This document shows, piece after piece, positions 1 to 8,933 of a stretch of 42,717 bases of DNA. Source of the stretch: Sphingobacterium sp. (GTDB taxonomy: Bacteria; Bacteroidota; Bacteroidia; Sphingobacteriales; Sphingobacteriaceae). The notes beneath the pieces are model-generated. The model had not been told where the DNA came from, ran no database searches, and worked only from the letters and a program-made list of their open reading frames with translations. Within the stretch, counting starts at the first letter, position 1. Each line of letters starts with the position of its first letter. The stretch is from assembly GCA_029239355.1 (NCBI GenBank), contig JAQZAZ010000033.1:1-42717 (forward strand), written 5' to 3'. The position numbers were made by a program, and so were the translations under genes.

Positions 1-1680
1 TCATCGGTCTCCACGGCAACGATGTGGACAACCGATAATTTAACAGATTTGGGCGTTGCGGGAATCTATAGTTCCTTTCGACTCTTAATGGGGCATAGCG
101 GACTGATCTCGCCTTATGAGCTCTATCAGTTTGACCGTTTCTCCTATACTGGGCAAGCACGTTTTGATGAACCCTTATTGACAGGGACCATTACTGCTGG
201 CGATCCCTTATTTATGAATGTCTGGAAGATCCAATACGAAGGTATTCAACGGGCAAACGACGCTTTGAAGAATATTCCCATAAAGTCGCCTTCAACAGCA
301 GAAAAAAAAGCTAAATATATAGCCGAAGCTAAATTTCTACGCGCTTACTTTTACTTTCGACTCAATCAACTCTACAAAGGAGTACCTATTTATCTTGAGC
401 CTTTTACGGCAGTCGAGGCCATCAAAGGACGTAGTTCGGAAGGTGAGGTCTGGAATCAAATATTGGCTGACTTGAACGATTGTATTGCAGAAACTAATTT
501 TCCAGATCGTTATCCCGCGGGCAATGCGAATTATGGACATGCAACAAAGGCGGCGGCTTATGCCTTGCGGGGTAAAGTGTATCTCTATCGAAAAGATTGG
601 GCAAAGGCTGCAGCTGATTTTCAAAAAGTAAAAGATGCTGGACACACGCTCTTCGCTGACTATAAAGCTTTGTTTAAGGAAGCCAATGAGCAATGTCCTG
701 AGATGATTTTTTCCATTCAGCATCGGAGTGAGTCGGGCTATGGAAATAATATGCAATTGTTTTGCGGTTGGCCCTCAGTCTATTCGCGGGGCTGGAATTA
801 TTACATGCCTTCACCACATTTGGTCGATCTCTATGAAAATAATGACGGTTCTAAATTTGAATGGGATAAAATCATTCCTGGATACAGCAGTTTAACTGAA
901 AATGAAAGGGAGGTCTTTTTTCTACGCAACAACCTCACGGAGGCCGAGAAAGCGGCTGCGGCATTGAGAGGAGCAAAGATGAGCCTATATCTGCCGCAAG
1001 GTAATGAAGAGCGTATCAAAAAAGCCTATGAAAACCGTGATCCTCGTTTGCAGGCCAATGTCGTGACACCTTATTCGACTTTTAAAGGTGCCTATAATTT
1101 TACCAATGTGGAAAGCCTTCAATTTATGCGCTGGCCATTTCGTGGACAGGCACAGGCAGATGGCGATATTCAGAGTGATACACAGATCAATTTCTTTTAT
1201 TTCTACCGAAAATTTGTTGCGGAAGGAGTCAATGAGATTGTGGATCGTAACTATGGTGCCATTGATTTTCCGATTTTTCGCTATGCCGACGTATTGCTGA
1301 TGTGGGCTGAAGCATTAAATGAAGATGGGAAATTGAATGAGGCCATTGCAAAAGTCAACGAAGTCCGGCAACGAGCTGGTGTCGCACAGTTAAATTCAAA
1401 TGCTACAACGGCTGTTGGGGGGAAGGACGACTTACGCCTGCGTATTCGCAATGAACGCCGTGTGGAGTTTCCGAATGAAGGAATAAATTACTTCGACGAA
1501 TTGCGCTGGGGAACCTGGAAAGAGAAGGTATTTCAAGCAGGAAATGGGCGTAAGCAGGTTTGGGGGACTAACGTTGGAAATTACAGTTATAAGGGCGACT
1601 TCTTAAACGTATGGCCTATCCCGACCTCAGAGACACAGATGAACGTGAACCTGGTTCAAAATCCGGGCTGGATCGACTAG
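1..1680 (+). CDS. SusD/RagB-family nutrient-binding outer membrane lipoprotein, 5' end outside the window
   Basis: This is a SusD-like glycan-binding lipoprotein that would sit on a SusC transporter at the cell surface. The frame is open from base 1, so the gene starts upstream; the ATG at base 22 is internal, because SusD proteins have a signal peptide and about 40-60 residues before this point. Family hallmarks are the TPR-like segment with 'AEAKFLRAYFYFRL' (about residues 100-115 from the ATG at 22), 'FRYADVLLMWAEALN', 'RIRNERRVEF' and the typical C-terminal ending 'QNPGW' before the stop. The enzymes that follow on the same strand suggest one PUL, with the susC presumably upstream. The substrate cannot be read from the sequence; the neighbouring fucosidases and GH88 suggest a fucosylated uronate-containing glycan. 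Confidence 0.93.
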   Translation, partial: SSVSTATMWTTDNLTDLGVAGIYSSFRLLMGHSGLISPYELYQFDRFSYTGQARFDEPLLTGTITAGDPLFMNVWKIQYEGIQRANDALKNIPIKSPSTAEKKAKYIAEAKFLRAYFYFRLNQLYKGVPIYLEPFTAVEAIKGRSSEGEVWNQILADLNDCIAETNFPDRYPAGNANYGHATKAAAYALRGKVYLYRKDWAKAAADFQKVKDAGHTLFADYKALFKEANEQCPEMIFSIQHRSESGYGNNMQLFCGWPSVYSRGWNYYMPSPHLVDLYENNDGSKFEWDKIIPGYSSLTENEREVFFLRNNLTEAEKAAAALRGAKMSLYLPQGNEERIKKAYENRDPRLQANVVTPYSTFKGAYNFTNVESLQFMRWPFRGQAQADGDIQSDTQINFFYFYRKFVAEGVNEIVDRNYGAIDFPIFRYADVLLMWAEALNEDGKLNEAIAKVNEVRQRAGVAQLNSNATTAVGGKDDLRLRIRNERRVEFPNEGINYFDELRWGTWKEKVFQAGNGRKQVWGTNVGNYSYKGDFLNVWPIPTSETQMNVNLVQNPGWID

Positions 1681-1696
1681 TTTTTTGTGAAATAAG

Positions 1697-1729
1697 ACCG
1701 GGGAAAGAGCAATCTGGCTTTTCTCCGGT
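1697..1729 (+). terminator. Stem-loop between susD and the GH88-GH29 gene
   Basis: Ten-base arms at 1697-1706 and 1720-1729 pair with one G-T wobble around a 13-base loop. No T-run follows, so it is more likely a partial terminator or an RNA-stability hairpin that separates susCD from the enzyme genes than a full stop. The role is inferred. Confidence 0.45.
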
Positions 1730-1750
1730 TCGATATAAAATGAACCTAAT

Positions 1751-4396
1751 ATGATTGTTTTTAGATATAGCCTATACGTTATTTATTTTTTGACTTTTTT
1801 TTCTCCTTTTCTGCTGCATGCGGATACAAGTGATATCGTAAAAAAAGGATTTGATTTAGCCGAACGACAGTATGCATTACTGTATCAAGATTATAATGAC
1901 CTGACTCAATATCCGCGATCGGCAGATCGGAACGGAAAAACAACTTTTACGGATATTCGGGATTGGACCGGTGGTTTTTGGCCGGGCTGTCTCTGGTATG
2001 TTTTTGACTATACCGGTGACGATAAATGGCGGAACGCAGCATTAAAATGGACGAATTCATTACGTCAAAATCAATTCAATACCAATCACCATGACATTGG
2101 TTTTGTCATGAATTGCAGTTATGGCAATGCCTATCGGCTTACTGGTGATACAACGTTCAAAGCGATTTTAATCCAGAGTGCTAAATCCTTGCTGACACGG
2201 TTCAATCCCAAGGTAGGTGCTATTAAATCATGGAACGTATTTCCTTCCTGGGACGGTAAACATACATATGAGTTTCCGGTCATTATTGACAATATGATGA
2301 ACCTGGAGCTGCTTTTTCTGGCTTCGAAACTTTCTGGCGATCCAATCTATCGTAACGTTGCGATCAGACATGCCGAGACTACCCTGAAAAACCAGTATCG
2401 TCCGGATTTTAGTTCGTATCATGTAGTCAACTATGATCCGGACAATGGCCGAGTATTGAGCCGGGAAACAGCGCAGGGTTTTTCGGACAACTCTGCCTGG
2501 GCACGAGGTCAGGCATGGGGACTGTATGGTTTTACGGTGATGTACCGTGAAACGAAAGACCGAAAATATTTGGAGGCCGCAGTAAAGATGGCAGATTTTT
2601 ATCGCAACCATCCGCGCCTACCTGCCGATAAAGTACCCTTTTGGGATTTTGATGTCGATCAGCCTGGCTTCGTGCCACGCTGGGATTATCGAAAAGCTGA
2701 CTTTCAAACCATACCGCGTGATGCCTCTGCAGCTGCAATAACAGCCTCGGCACTGCTTGAACTGGTGGATTATGTACAGCCACAACAACAGCATACTTAC
2801 TTAGCGCTGGGCAAAACGATCCTGCAGTCGCTAGGCTCTGCGAAGTATTCCAGTAAGGTCGGAGAAAACGGTTTTTTCATTTTAAAACATAGTGTTGGCA
2901 GCATCCCGCATAAAGGGGAGATCGATGTGCCGTTGGTATATGCAGACTATTATTACTTGGAAGCAATGATGCGCTGGTACAAACATGTTGACGAATCAAA
3001 ACAGCGGATGATGCAGGAATGGAAAGCGATGAATGTACAGAAGGCCGCAGCCCTAGCCGATTTTCGACATCAAAAATTCGGCATGTTTATCCATTGGGGA
3101 CTCTATGCAATTCCGGGAGGCGTTTGGAACGGGCAAAAAATAGAAACTTTGGGAAGTCCAAGTGTGGCCGAGTGGATCCAGTTGGTGGCCAAAATTCCGC
3201 GGTCCACTTACGCGGATCTAGCGAAGCAATTTAATCCGGTATCATTTGATGCCGACAAAATTGTGAAGATGGCCAAAAATGCAGGAATGAAATATTTGGT
3301 GGTCACCAGTAAGCACCACGATGGTTTTGCCATGTATGAATCCCGGATCAGTACCTTTAATGTGGTGCAGGCCACGCCGTTCAAAAGAGATGTGATTCAG
3401 GAACTGTATGATGCCTGTATACGCCATGAGATCGACTTTGGCCTGTATTATTCTCATAATATTGATTGGAAAGACGGTAGTGACGCACAGTATGCTGTAA
3501 CGAAAGCACAACATGATATGCTAGATAAAAAAACTGATGCTTTTGGGGCAAACCTTTGGGACCCCAGTGCCAATTCCTTTGCTTCCTATTTGAATGAAAA
3601 GGCTATTCCACAGGTTCAGGAAATCTTACAACGTTTCAAAAAATTAAAATATATCTGGTTTGACATGCCCGGATTGATGACCGCCGAACAGAGTTTTCGT
3701 TTTTACAAAACGGTCTATGACATCAATCCAAAGGTGATCGTCTCCGAACGGATTGGCAATGGTATGGGAGATTATGCCATTCCGGGTGATAATCGTATTC
3801 CCGATCTTTCGGAGCATTTTACCCAACCTTGGGAAGCGATAGGGACATTCAACCATTCATGGGGCTATAAATCTTATGACCATGATTGGAAAGATGTGGA
3901 TGAACTACGTTATTGGCTCTTGGAGATCTGCAGTAAAGGAGGAAATTATATGCTCAACATTGGTCCTGATGCTCAAGGGAATGTAGCTGCACCTGTAAAA
4001 AAAAATCTTACTATCTTAGGGAACTGGTTGCGACTCAATGCTGAAGCGGTTTATGGAACATCGCCCTGGATCACCGCACATGAGGGACCGACCATAATTC
4101 GGATAACAGATACCGAACAACGGGAAAGAGAGGGATTTAAAGCATCATTTACGGCATTGGATTTTTGGTTTACACAAAAGAATGATTTTGTATATGCCAT
4201 GGCTCTCGTCGTACCTAAGGATGGTATCGTCAAAGTACAGTCCCTGAACCAAAATAAAGCTAAAGTGAAGTCCGTAGAAATCTTAGGGTTTGGCCGAGTA
4301 CATTTCCGGCAGGATGACAATGGATTGCAATTGGAATTACCCAAGAAGATGCAAAACAACAGCTTGGGATATACACTAAAAATAAAATTAGGCTAA
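1751..4396 (+). CDS. Fusion enzyme: GH88 unsaturated glucuronyl hydrolase followed by GH29 alpha-L-fucosidase
   Basis: An exported two-domain glycosidase of 881 residues. Residues 1-24 form a signal peptide. Residues about 25-415 match GH88 (d-4,5-unsaturated beta-glucuronyl hydrolase): 'DWTGGFWPG' at 71-79, 'HHDIGF' with D115, 'IIDNMMN' with D180, and 'SAWARGQAWGLYG' at 248-260; D115 and D180 occupy the positions of the two catalytic Asp of the family. Residues about 425-881 match GH29: 'FGMFIHWGLY' at 443-452, 'SKHHDGF' at 520-526, and 'IWFDMPG' with D638 as the likely nucleophile. The GH29 part is catalytic-domain size with little C-terminal extension. There is no stop or frameshift at the junction, so the fusion appears real. 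GH88 removes unsaturated uronic acids left by polysaccharide lyases and GH29 removes alpha-L-fucose, so one protein could strip two kinds of end group. It probably acts in the periplasm. Confidence 0.9.
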   Translation: MIVFRYSLYVIYFLTFFSPFLLHADTSDIVKKGFDLAERQYALLYQDYNDLTQYPRSADRNGKTTFTDIRDWTGGFWPGCLWYVFDYTGDDKWRNAALKWTNSLRQNQFNTNHHDIGFVMNCSYGNAYRLTGDTTFKAILIQSAKSLLTRFNPKVGAIKSWNVFPSWDGKHTYEFPVIIDNMMNLELLFLASKLSGDPIYRNVAIRHAETTLKNQYRPDFSSYHVVNYDPDNGRVLSRETAQGFSDNSAWARGQAWGLYGFTVMYRETKDRKYLEAAVKMADFYRNHPRLPADKVPFWDFDVDQPGFVPRWDYRKADFQTIPRDASAAAITASALLELVDYVQPQQQHTYLALGKTILQSLGSAKYSSKVGENGFFILKHSVGSIPHKGEIDVPLVYADYYYLEAMMRWYKHVDESKQRMMQEWKAMNVQKAAALADFRHQKFGMFIHWGLYAIPGGVWNGQKIETLGSPSVAEWIQLVAKIPRSTYADLAKQFNPVSFDADKIVKMAKNAGMKYLVVTSKHHDGFAMYESRISTFNVVQATPFKRDVIQELYDACIRHEIDFGLYYSHNIDWKDGSDAQYAVTKAQHDMLDKKTDAFGANLWDPSANSFASYLNEKAIPQVQEILQRFKKLKYIWFDMPGLMTAEQSFRFYKTVYDINPKVIVSERIGNGMGDYAIPGDNRIPDLSEHFTQPWEAIGTFNHSWGYKSYDHDWKDVDELRYWLLEICSKGGNYMLNIGPDAQGNVAAPVKKNLTILGNWLRLNAEAVYGTSPWITAHEGPTIIRITDTEQREREGFKASFTALDFWFTQKNDFVYAMALVVPKDGIVKVQSLNQNKAKVKSVEILGFGRVHFRQDDNGLQLELPKKMQNNSLGYTLKIKLG

Positions 4397-4425
4397 TCCG
4401 AATATTGGCTTTATCAATTATAACG

Positions 4426-5391
4426 ATGTTGAATCTATTATTAAACACAAAAAAAATACGCGTTTTGTCGCTAGTATTCTGCCTAAATTTATGGTTTGTG
4501 CAAGCTCTTGGTCAGAAAAAAGTAGATAGTTTTGGTTGGGGTGATGGGCAAAAGGTACTTTTTTTAGGCAATAGTATTACTTATGCGGGGCAATATGTCG
4601 CCATGACCGAAAGCCTGTTCTTAAGCAGCCATCCGAAAGGGAAACCGGAGTTTATTAATTCGGGGCTACCAAGTGAAACCGTATCCGGACTCAGTGAACC
4701 TAATCATGCTGATGGAAAATTTCCAAGACCTTGCCTCTTTGATCGTTTGGATAATGTACTCGATAAAATAAATCCTGAGGTTGTTTTTGTCTGTTATGGC
4801 ATGAATGACGGAATCTATCTGCCTTTTGACTCCGTCCGTTTTGGAGCTTATAAAAATGGAATTATCCGTCTGCATAAACGCTTGGTTGATCAAGGTGTTA
4901 AACGCATCATATGGATGACACCTCCGGTACATGATGATCCGCAGCTTCGGCTCAATGGCCATAATAACGTACTGGATCGCTATGCTGAATGGCTTATCGG
5001 CTTTGCCAAAAAGCAGTCCTGGGAAATCATAGACCTCCATTTTCCCATGCGTCACTATTTGGAAGCTAGGATTGAGAAAGACGCTCAGTTTAAGCTGGCC
5101 GAAGATGGGGTACACCCTGGAGAGCTGGGGCATTGGCTAATGGCAAAGGAAATTGTACAGCACCTGATGCCTAACTATCCGATTGAAAGGACTTGGGATG
5201 ACAATTTGCACAGTAAGCCCAAACTCCGCCAATTATATGCGCTTGTTTTCAAAAGGCAGACAATTATGAAAGACTCATGGTTGACTTTTACAGGTCATAA
5301 GCGACCTGGACTATCCAAAGGAATTCCAGTACAAGATGCAAGCAAAGTGTATACTACCATTCAGTATGAAATTAAAACTTTGGGTTTCTGA
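4426..5391 (+). CDS. SGNH/GDSL-family hydrolase, probable carbohydrate esterase
   Basis: An exported esterase-like protein of 321 residues. The ATG at 4426 is preferred; a TTG at 4405 in the same frame would add seven residues ahead of a good signal peptide (about residues 1-30, ending near 'ALGQ'). SGNH blocks are visible: 'GNSIT' with catalytic S50, a 'NSGLPSETVSG' segment in the block II region, 'GMND' at 125-128 with the block III Asn, and 'DGVHP' with D227 and H230. The family removes acetyl or other acyl groups from sugars and some lipids. Its place between two fucosidase genes suggests deacylation of the same glycan, but the acyl group is not known. It follows the fusion gene closely, probably in one operon. 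Confidence 0.82.
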   Translation: MLNLLLNTKKIRVLSLVFCLNLWFVQALGQKKVDSFGWGDGQKVLFLGNSITYAGQYVAMTESLFLSSHPKGKPEFINSGLPSETVSGLSEPNHADGKFPRPCLFDRLDNVLDKINPEVVFVCYGMNDGIYLPFDSVRFGAYKNGIIRLHKRLVDQGVKRIIWMTPPVHDDPQLRLNGHNNVLDRYAEWLIGFAKKQSWEIIDLHFPMRHYLEARIEKDAQFKLAEDGVHPGELGHWLMAKEIVQHLMPNYPIERTWDDNLHSKPKLRQLYALVFKRQTIMKDSWLTFTGHKRPGLSKGIPVQDASKVYTTIQYEIKTLGF

Positions 5392-5444
5392 TACGCGATG
5401 GCTTATCATCCGAATAAATAAACTTTTATGTATAAATCTATATC

Positions 5445-7286
5445 ATGATGAAAATTAATTTTTTTAATTGGAAGTGTGCGGCAGCACTGGGAATGTTGCT
5501 GTATATGACCGATGTTGCTATTTCACAGACCAAATCGCTCCCTTATGAAGGTGTGGCTGGCTGGCAGGAGACTCAAGATAAACGCATGGAATGGTTTAAG
5601 GAGGCCCGTTTTGGGTTATTTATCCATTGGGGATTGTATAGTGCAGCCGGAGGGTCTTTCGAAGGGAAGCAATATCCACAGCATTATGCTGAATGGATAC
5701 AAACTTGGGGGAAAATTCCCAGTAAGCAGTATGCTGAAGTGCTGAAGCCAAAATTTACATTAGGTTCTTTTGATCCAAAATCCTGGGCGCAGCTCGCTAA
5801 AAAAACGGGAATGAAATACATGGTACTGACCTCCCGACATCACGAAGGCTTTAGCTTATTTAATAGCGAACAGGCCTATGCCTTGAAAAATGATGTAACG
5901 GGGACGGCAAATTTATCGCCGAAAGGAAGAGATCTTTATCGCGAAATTATGGATGCTTTCCGTGAGGAGGGAATGAAAGTAGGAGCCTATTATTCGCTCC
6001 TGGATTGGCAGCATCCCGATTCCTATGAGGCCTTTCAGTTGAACCCGAATGTGGATAACCACCAGCCTGATCATGAACGCTATAAAGCCTATCTCTATGG
6101 CCAAATTAAAGAACTTGCCCAAAATTACGGACGGCTGGATATGCTGTGGCCCGATTTCAGCAGCAAACAGCATGAGAGGGAAGCCTGGGGAACAAAACAT
6201 ATTTTGACAGATCTGATCAAATGGCAGCCCAATATTATTATCAATAATAGATTTTGGAATGGACTCGAAAATAAGAACGGTGATATCGGAACTCCCGAAA
6301 AATATATTCCACCAACAGGTTTGCCCGGTATGTACTGGGAGGTAAGCCATACCATGAATGAAAGTTATGGTTACAGCGCCCATGATCAAAATTGGAAAAG
6401 CTTTCCCAAGATCATGCAATTATTTGTGGAAACGGTGAGTAAAGGGGGGAATTTTCTGTTAAATGTCGGACCCGATGGTGATGGCGCCATTCCTGAACCC
6501 GCGTTGCGGATTATGGAGCAAATCGGGGACTGGATGAAGATCAATAGCGAATCTATTTACGGTACTACGGCGAGCCCTTTTCAAGCCTTGGATTGGGGTT
6601 ATTGTACCCAAAAAAATGGGAAGCTCTATCTGCATGTTTTTGATCGTCCGGTCGATGGAAAAATAAATCTGCCCATCAAAAATAAAGTGACGGCTGTCTA
6701 CGCCTTAGCTTCGCCCAAAATGAAGTTAAGATCAACTTTGGAAAACGGAAGACCAGTAATTCCTGTCGATATCTTCGACAGTAAGAAAGGACCGAAAGTT
6801 ATCGTGGTCGAAATCCAGGGGAAGCCAATTATTGAAGAAAGCCTGACCCAGACACAGGCCGACGGTCGTATTGTAATGAACGCAAATAATGCGAAATTAC
6901 AGGAAGGAAAAGGTCTGAAAATTATTGGTGCACATACCCATGATCCAAATCGCCCGAACGCCATAGGTCAGTGGAAAGACCTTGCGGATAAAGTTTTTTG
7001 GGATATAAAAATTCAAAAACCAGGTAAGTACCGTGTACTTGTCAATTACTTGGCCAATCGCAATCAGCACGGAAAGATTCTGCTCTCGATGCTCGGACAG
7101 CAGCTCCCATGGACACTTATAGCTGAAAAAGAGGCTAAATTTAAGGAAGTGACAATGGGGACCATTGAAGTATCCCAGCAGGTAATTGGTGAGCCCAGTA
7201 CGAAGGTGATTTTGCAAGCAACAGCCATCGAAGGCGATACTTTGCCAGAGATTGCATCGATTACATTGGTTCCGATACAAGAATAA
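5445..7286 (+). CDS. GH29 alpha-L-fucosidase with C-terminal accessory region
   Basis: An exported alpha-L-fucosidase of 613 residues that would hydrolyse terminal alpha-linked L-fucose with retention. A signal peptide covers about residues 1-28. The GH29 core runs from about 45 to 390, with 'RFGLFIHWGLY' at 55-65, 'SRHHEGF' at 130-136, and 'LDMLWPDFS' placing the probable nucleophile at D237. 'SKGGNFLLNVGPDGDG' is the usual fucosidase end-of-barrel motif. The last 170 or so residues look like beta-sandwich material, as in many longer GH29 enzymes. The GH29 half of the fusion gene upstream is clearly divergent from this one, so the two may cut different linkages. It belongs to the same + strand gene cluster. 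Confidence 0.92.
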   Translation: MMKINFFNWKCAAALGMLLYMTDVAISQTKSLPYEGVAGWQETQDKRMEWFKEARFGLFIHWGLYSAAGGSFEGKQYPQHYAEWIQTWGKIPSKQYAEVLKPKFTLGSFDPKSWAQLAKKTGMKYMVLTSRHHEGFSLFNSEQAYALKNDVTGTANLSPKGRDLYREIMDAFREEGMKVGAYYSLLDWQHPDSYEAFQLNPNVDNHQPDHERYKAYLYGQIKELAQNYGRLDMLWPDFSSKQHEREAWGTKHILTDLIKWQPNIIINNRFWNGLENKNGDIGTPEKYIPPTGLPGMYWEVSHTMNESYGYSAHDQNWKSFPKIMQLFVETVSKGGNFLLNVGPDGDGAIPEPALRIMEQIGDWMKINSESIYGTTASPFQALDWGYCTQKNGKLYLHVFDRPVDGKINLPIKNKVTAVYALASPKMKLRSTLENGRPVIPVDIFDSKKGPKVIVVEIQGKPIIEESLTQTQADGRIVMNANNAKLQEGKGLKIIGAHTHDPNRPNAIGQWKDLADKVFWDIKIQKPGKYRVLVNYLANRNQHGKILLSMLGQQLPWTLIAEKEAKFKEVTMGTIEVSQQVIGEPSTKVILQATAIEGDTLPEIASITLVPIQE

Positions 7287-7395
7287 ACTATCTTTAAGAA
7301 AAGCTGAACAAATCACCCATACATAGACCATTTTGCCGCCGAGGACCGAATAAGTGCCTATAAAGACGAGCAGAAAAATAAACTATCAAAAAAGA

Positions 7396-8679
7396 ATGAA
7401 AAGAAGAGAATTTATAGCCAAGGGGATTGTATCCTCTTTGGCTTTTACAATTGTCCCTCGCGTTGTGTTAGGAGGAAATGGATTTCTGGCACCAAGTGAC
7501 CGTATTAATCTAGGCTTTATTGGAGTTGGAAAACAGTCTTACACCTTGATGCATGGCCTGAATAATTGTAAGGAAATCAATACATTGGCAGCCTGTGATG
7601 TAGACCGTAAAAAATTAGCTGCATTTATTGCTGCGACAGCGAAAAAACAAACGGAATTGTCAAAAACACAGACCGAGATCAGGGCCTATCACCATTATCG
7701 GGAACTCTTGCAACGGAAGGACATTGATGCGGTGGTCATTGCAACACCAGATCATTGGCACGCCCAGATCGCCGTGGATGCTGCAAAGGCAGGAAAGGAT
7801 ATTTACTGTGAAAAACCCCTGGCACTCACAATTGCTGAAGGGCGTGCCATGGTGGATGCGACCCGCAAATACAAACGCGTATTCCAAACAGGAAGTATGC
7901 AGCGTTCATCTTTCAATTTTAGGCAGGCAGCAGAATTGGTTTCCAATGGATATATTGGAAAAATAAAAGAGATTAACGTTGCTGTAGGTGAGCCCGTCAA
8001 ACAATGTGACTTGCCTTCAATGCCAGTACCGGATTATTTGGATTGGGATATGTGGGTTGGCCCTTCACCTTACAGAGGATATAACCCTATTCTGAGCCCG
8101 CCGATCGACGATGATAAATGGGCGTGGTGGCGTGGCTATCGGGATTTCGGTGGTGGCTATATCACCGATTGGGGGGCACATATGTTTGATATCGTGCAAT
8201 GGGCATTGCGAATGGATAATTCAGGTCCAACGCAATTTATTCCTCCCAAACAAGCCAATTGTAATAGTGGGCTTTCGTTTATCTATGCCAATGGGGTTAA
8301 AGTCAACCATGTTGCTTGGGGGGTACATAATGCTATTCAGTTTATCGGTGAAAAAGGTAAGATTGAAGTAAGTAGAGAATTTATCCGTTCGAACCCGGAA
8401 AATTTGGCGAATCTTAAATTGACATCTGCAGATCGTCGTCTGTATTACAGCGATAATCATTATCAGGATTTTGTGGATGCCATTAAGAAAAGAAGCAAAC
8501 CGATCTGCGATGTGGAAATCGGCCATCGTACAAGTTCTGTGTGCAACGCTATAAATATCGCGTACGAGCTCCAAAAAGATCTCAAGTGGAATTCGCACAA
8601 AGAAGAATTTGACAATGAATATGCCAACCTAATGCGCAGCCGTCCGTATCGAGGGGAGTGGGATTTTCATAAGTTTTAA
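7396..8679 (+). CDS. Tat-exported Gfo/Idh/MocA-family oxidoreductase
   Basis: A nucleotide-binding sugar oxidoreductase of 427 residues. The ATG at 7396 is chosen because it directly starts a twin-arginine leader, 'MKRREFIAKG', with a hydrophobic stretch after it; a GTG at 7354 would only add a poor extension. The Rossmann motif is 'NLGFIGVGKQS' at about 38-48, the family motif 'EKP' is at 139-141 and 'TDWGAHMFD' lies further on. Members include sugar dehydrogenases and the NAD-dependent GH109 glycosidases. Tat export suggests the enzyme folds around its cofactor in the cytoplasm before secretion. The substrate is unknown; as the last gene of the fucosidase cluster it probably acts on a released sugar or glycoside. 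Confidence 0.83.
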   Translation: MKRREFIAKGIVSSLAFTIVPRVVLGGNGFLAPSDRINLGFIGVGKQSYTLMHGLNNCKEINTLAACDVDRKKLAAFIAATAKKQTELSKTQTEIRAYHHYRELLQRKDIDAVVIATPDHWHAQIAVDAAKAGKDIYCEKPLALTIAEGRAMVDATRKYKRVFQTGSMQRSSFNFRQAAELVSNGYIGKIKEINVAVGEPVKQCDLPSMPVPDYLDWDMWVGPSPYRGYNPILSPPIDDDKWAWWRGYRDFGGGYITDWGAHMFDIVQWALRMDNSGPTQFIPPKQANCNSGLSFIYANGVKVNHVAWGVHNAIQFIGEKGKIEVSREFIRSNPENLANLKLTSADRRLYYSDNHYQDFVDAIKKRSKPICDVEIGHRTSSVCNAINIAYELQKDLKWNSHKEEFDNEYANLMRSRPYRGEWDFHKF

Positions 8680-8736
8680 AAAAACGGATAATATACGCTT
8701 TCGAAAACAAACGAATAAACAGCCTCGCTTTGATTC

Positions 8737-8770
8737 ACAGCCTCAGTATGAAAGCTACTGAGGCTGTTTT
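8737..8770 (+). terminator. Rho-independent terminator of the fucosidase cluster
   Basis: Perfect 12-base arms at 8737-8748 and 8756-8767 enclose a 7-base loop and run into TTTT. An extra copy of the first 8 bases of the left arm (8719-8726) could pair with the same right arm. It lies 57 bases after the oxidoreductase stop, so it closes the first locus. Confidence 0.82.
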
Positions 8771-8879
8771 GATTGCTGAAAAACACAATACATGACCCAT
8801 AACCATCGTTTTGAGTTTATCGAAAATAGATGATAAATGAACATACAGGAAAAAAGAAAATTTGTTATTGTGGAAAGAT

Positions 8880-8905
8880 AATTGCTTTATTTGTATCAAG
8901 CAATT
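8880..8905 (+). repeat. Stem-loop just upstream of the LacI-family gene
   Basis: Eight-base perfect arms at 8880-8887 and 8898-8905 with a 10-base loop, ending 28 bases before the lacI-type start codon. It may be in the 5' untranslated region; function unknown. Confidence 0.35.
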
Positions 8906-8933
8906 ATTAAGTGCAGCAAAGGAAACCACCGTT

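Noticed and set aside
22..24. ATG at 22 as the start of the first SusD gene
   Set aside because: The frame is open to base 1 and SusD proteins need a signal peptide and a longer N-terminus, so this Met is internal.
337..756. Antisense open frames inside the first SusD gene and similar ones under other large genes
   Set aside because: They lie opposite genes with clear family motifs, and their translations show no domain or signal and no sensible gene order.
4405..4425. TTG at 4405 as the SGNH start
   Set aside because: The ATG at 4426 gives a cleaner signal peptide; the seven extra residues add nothing recognisable.
8862..8933. N-terminal extension of the LacI-family protein from a TTG
   Set aside because: The helix-turn-helix normally begins at the N-terminus, and the ATG at 8934 has a ribosome site.
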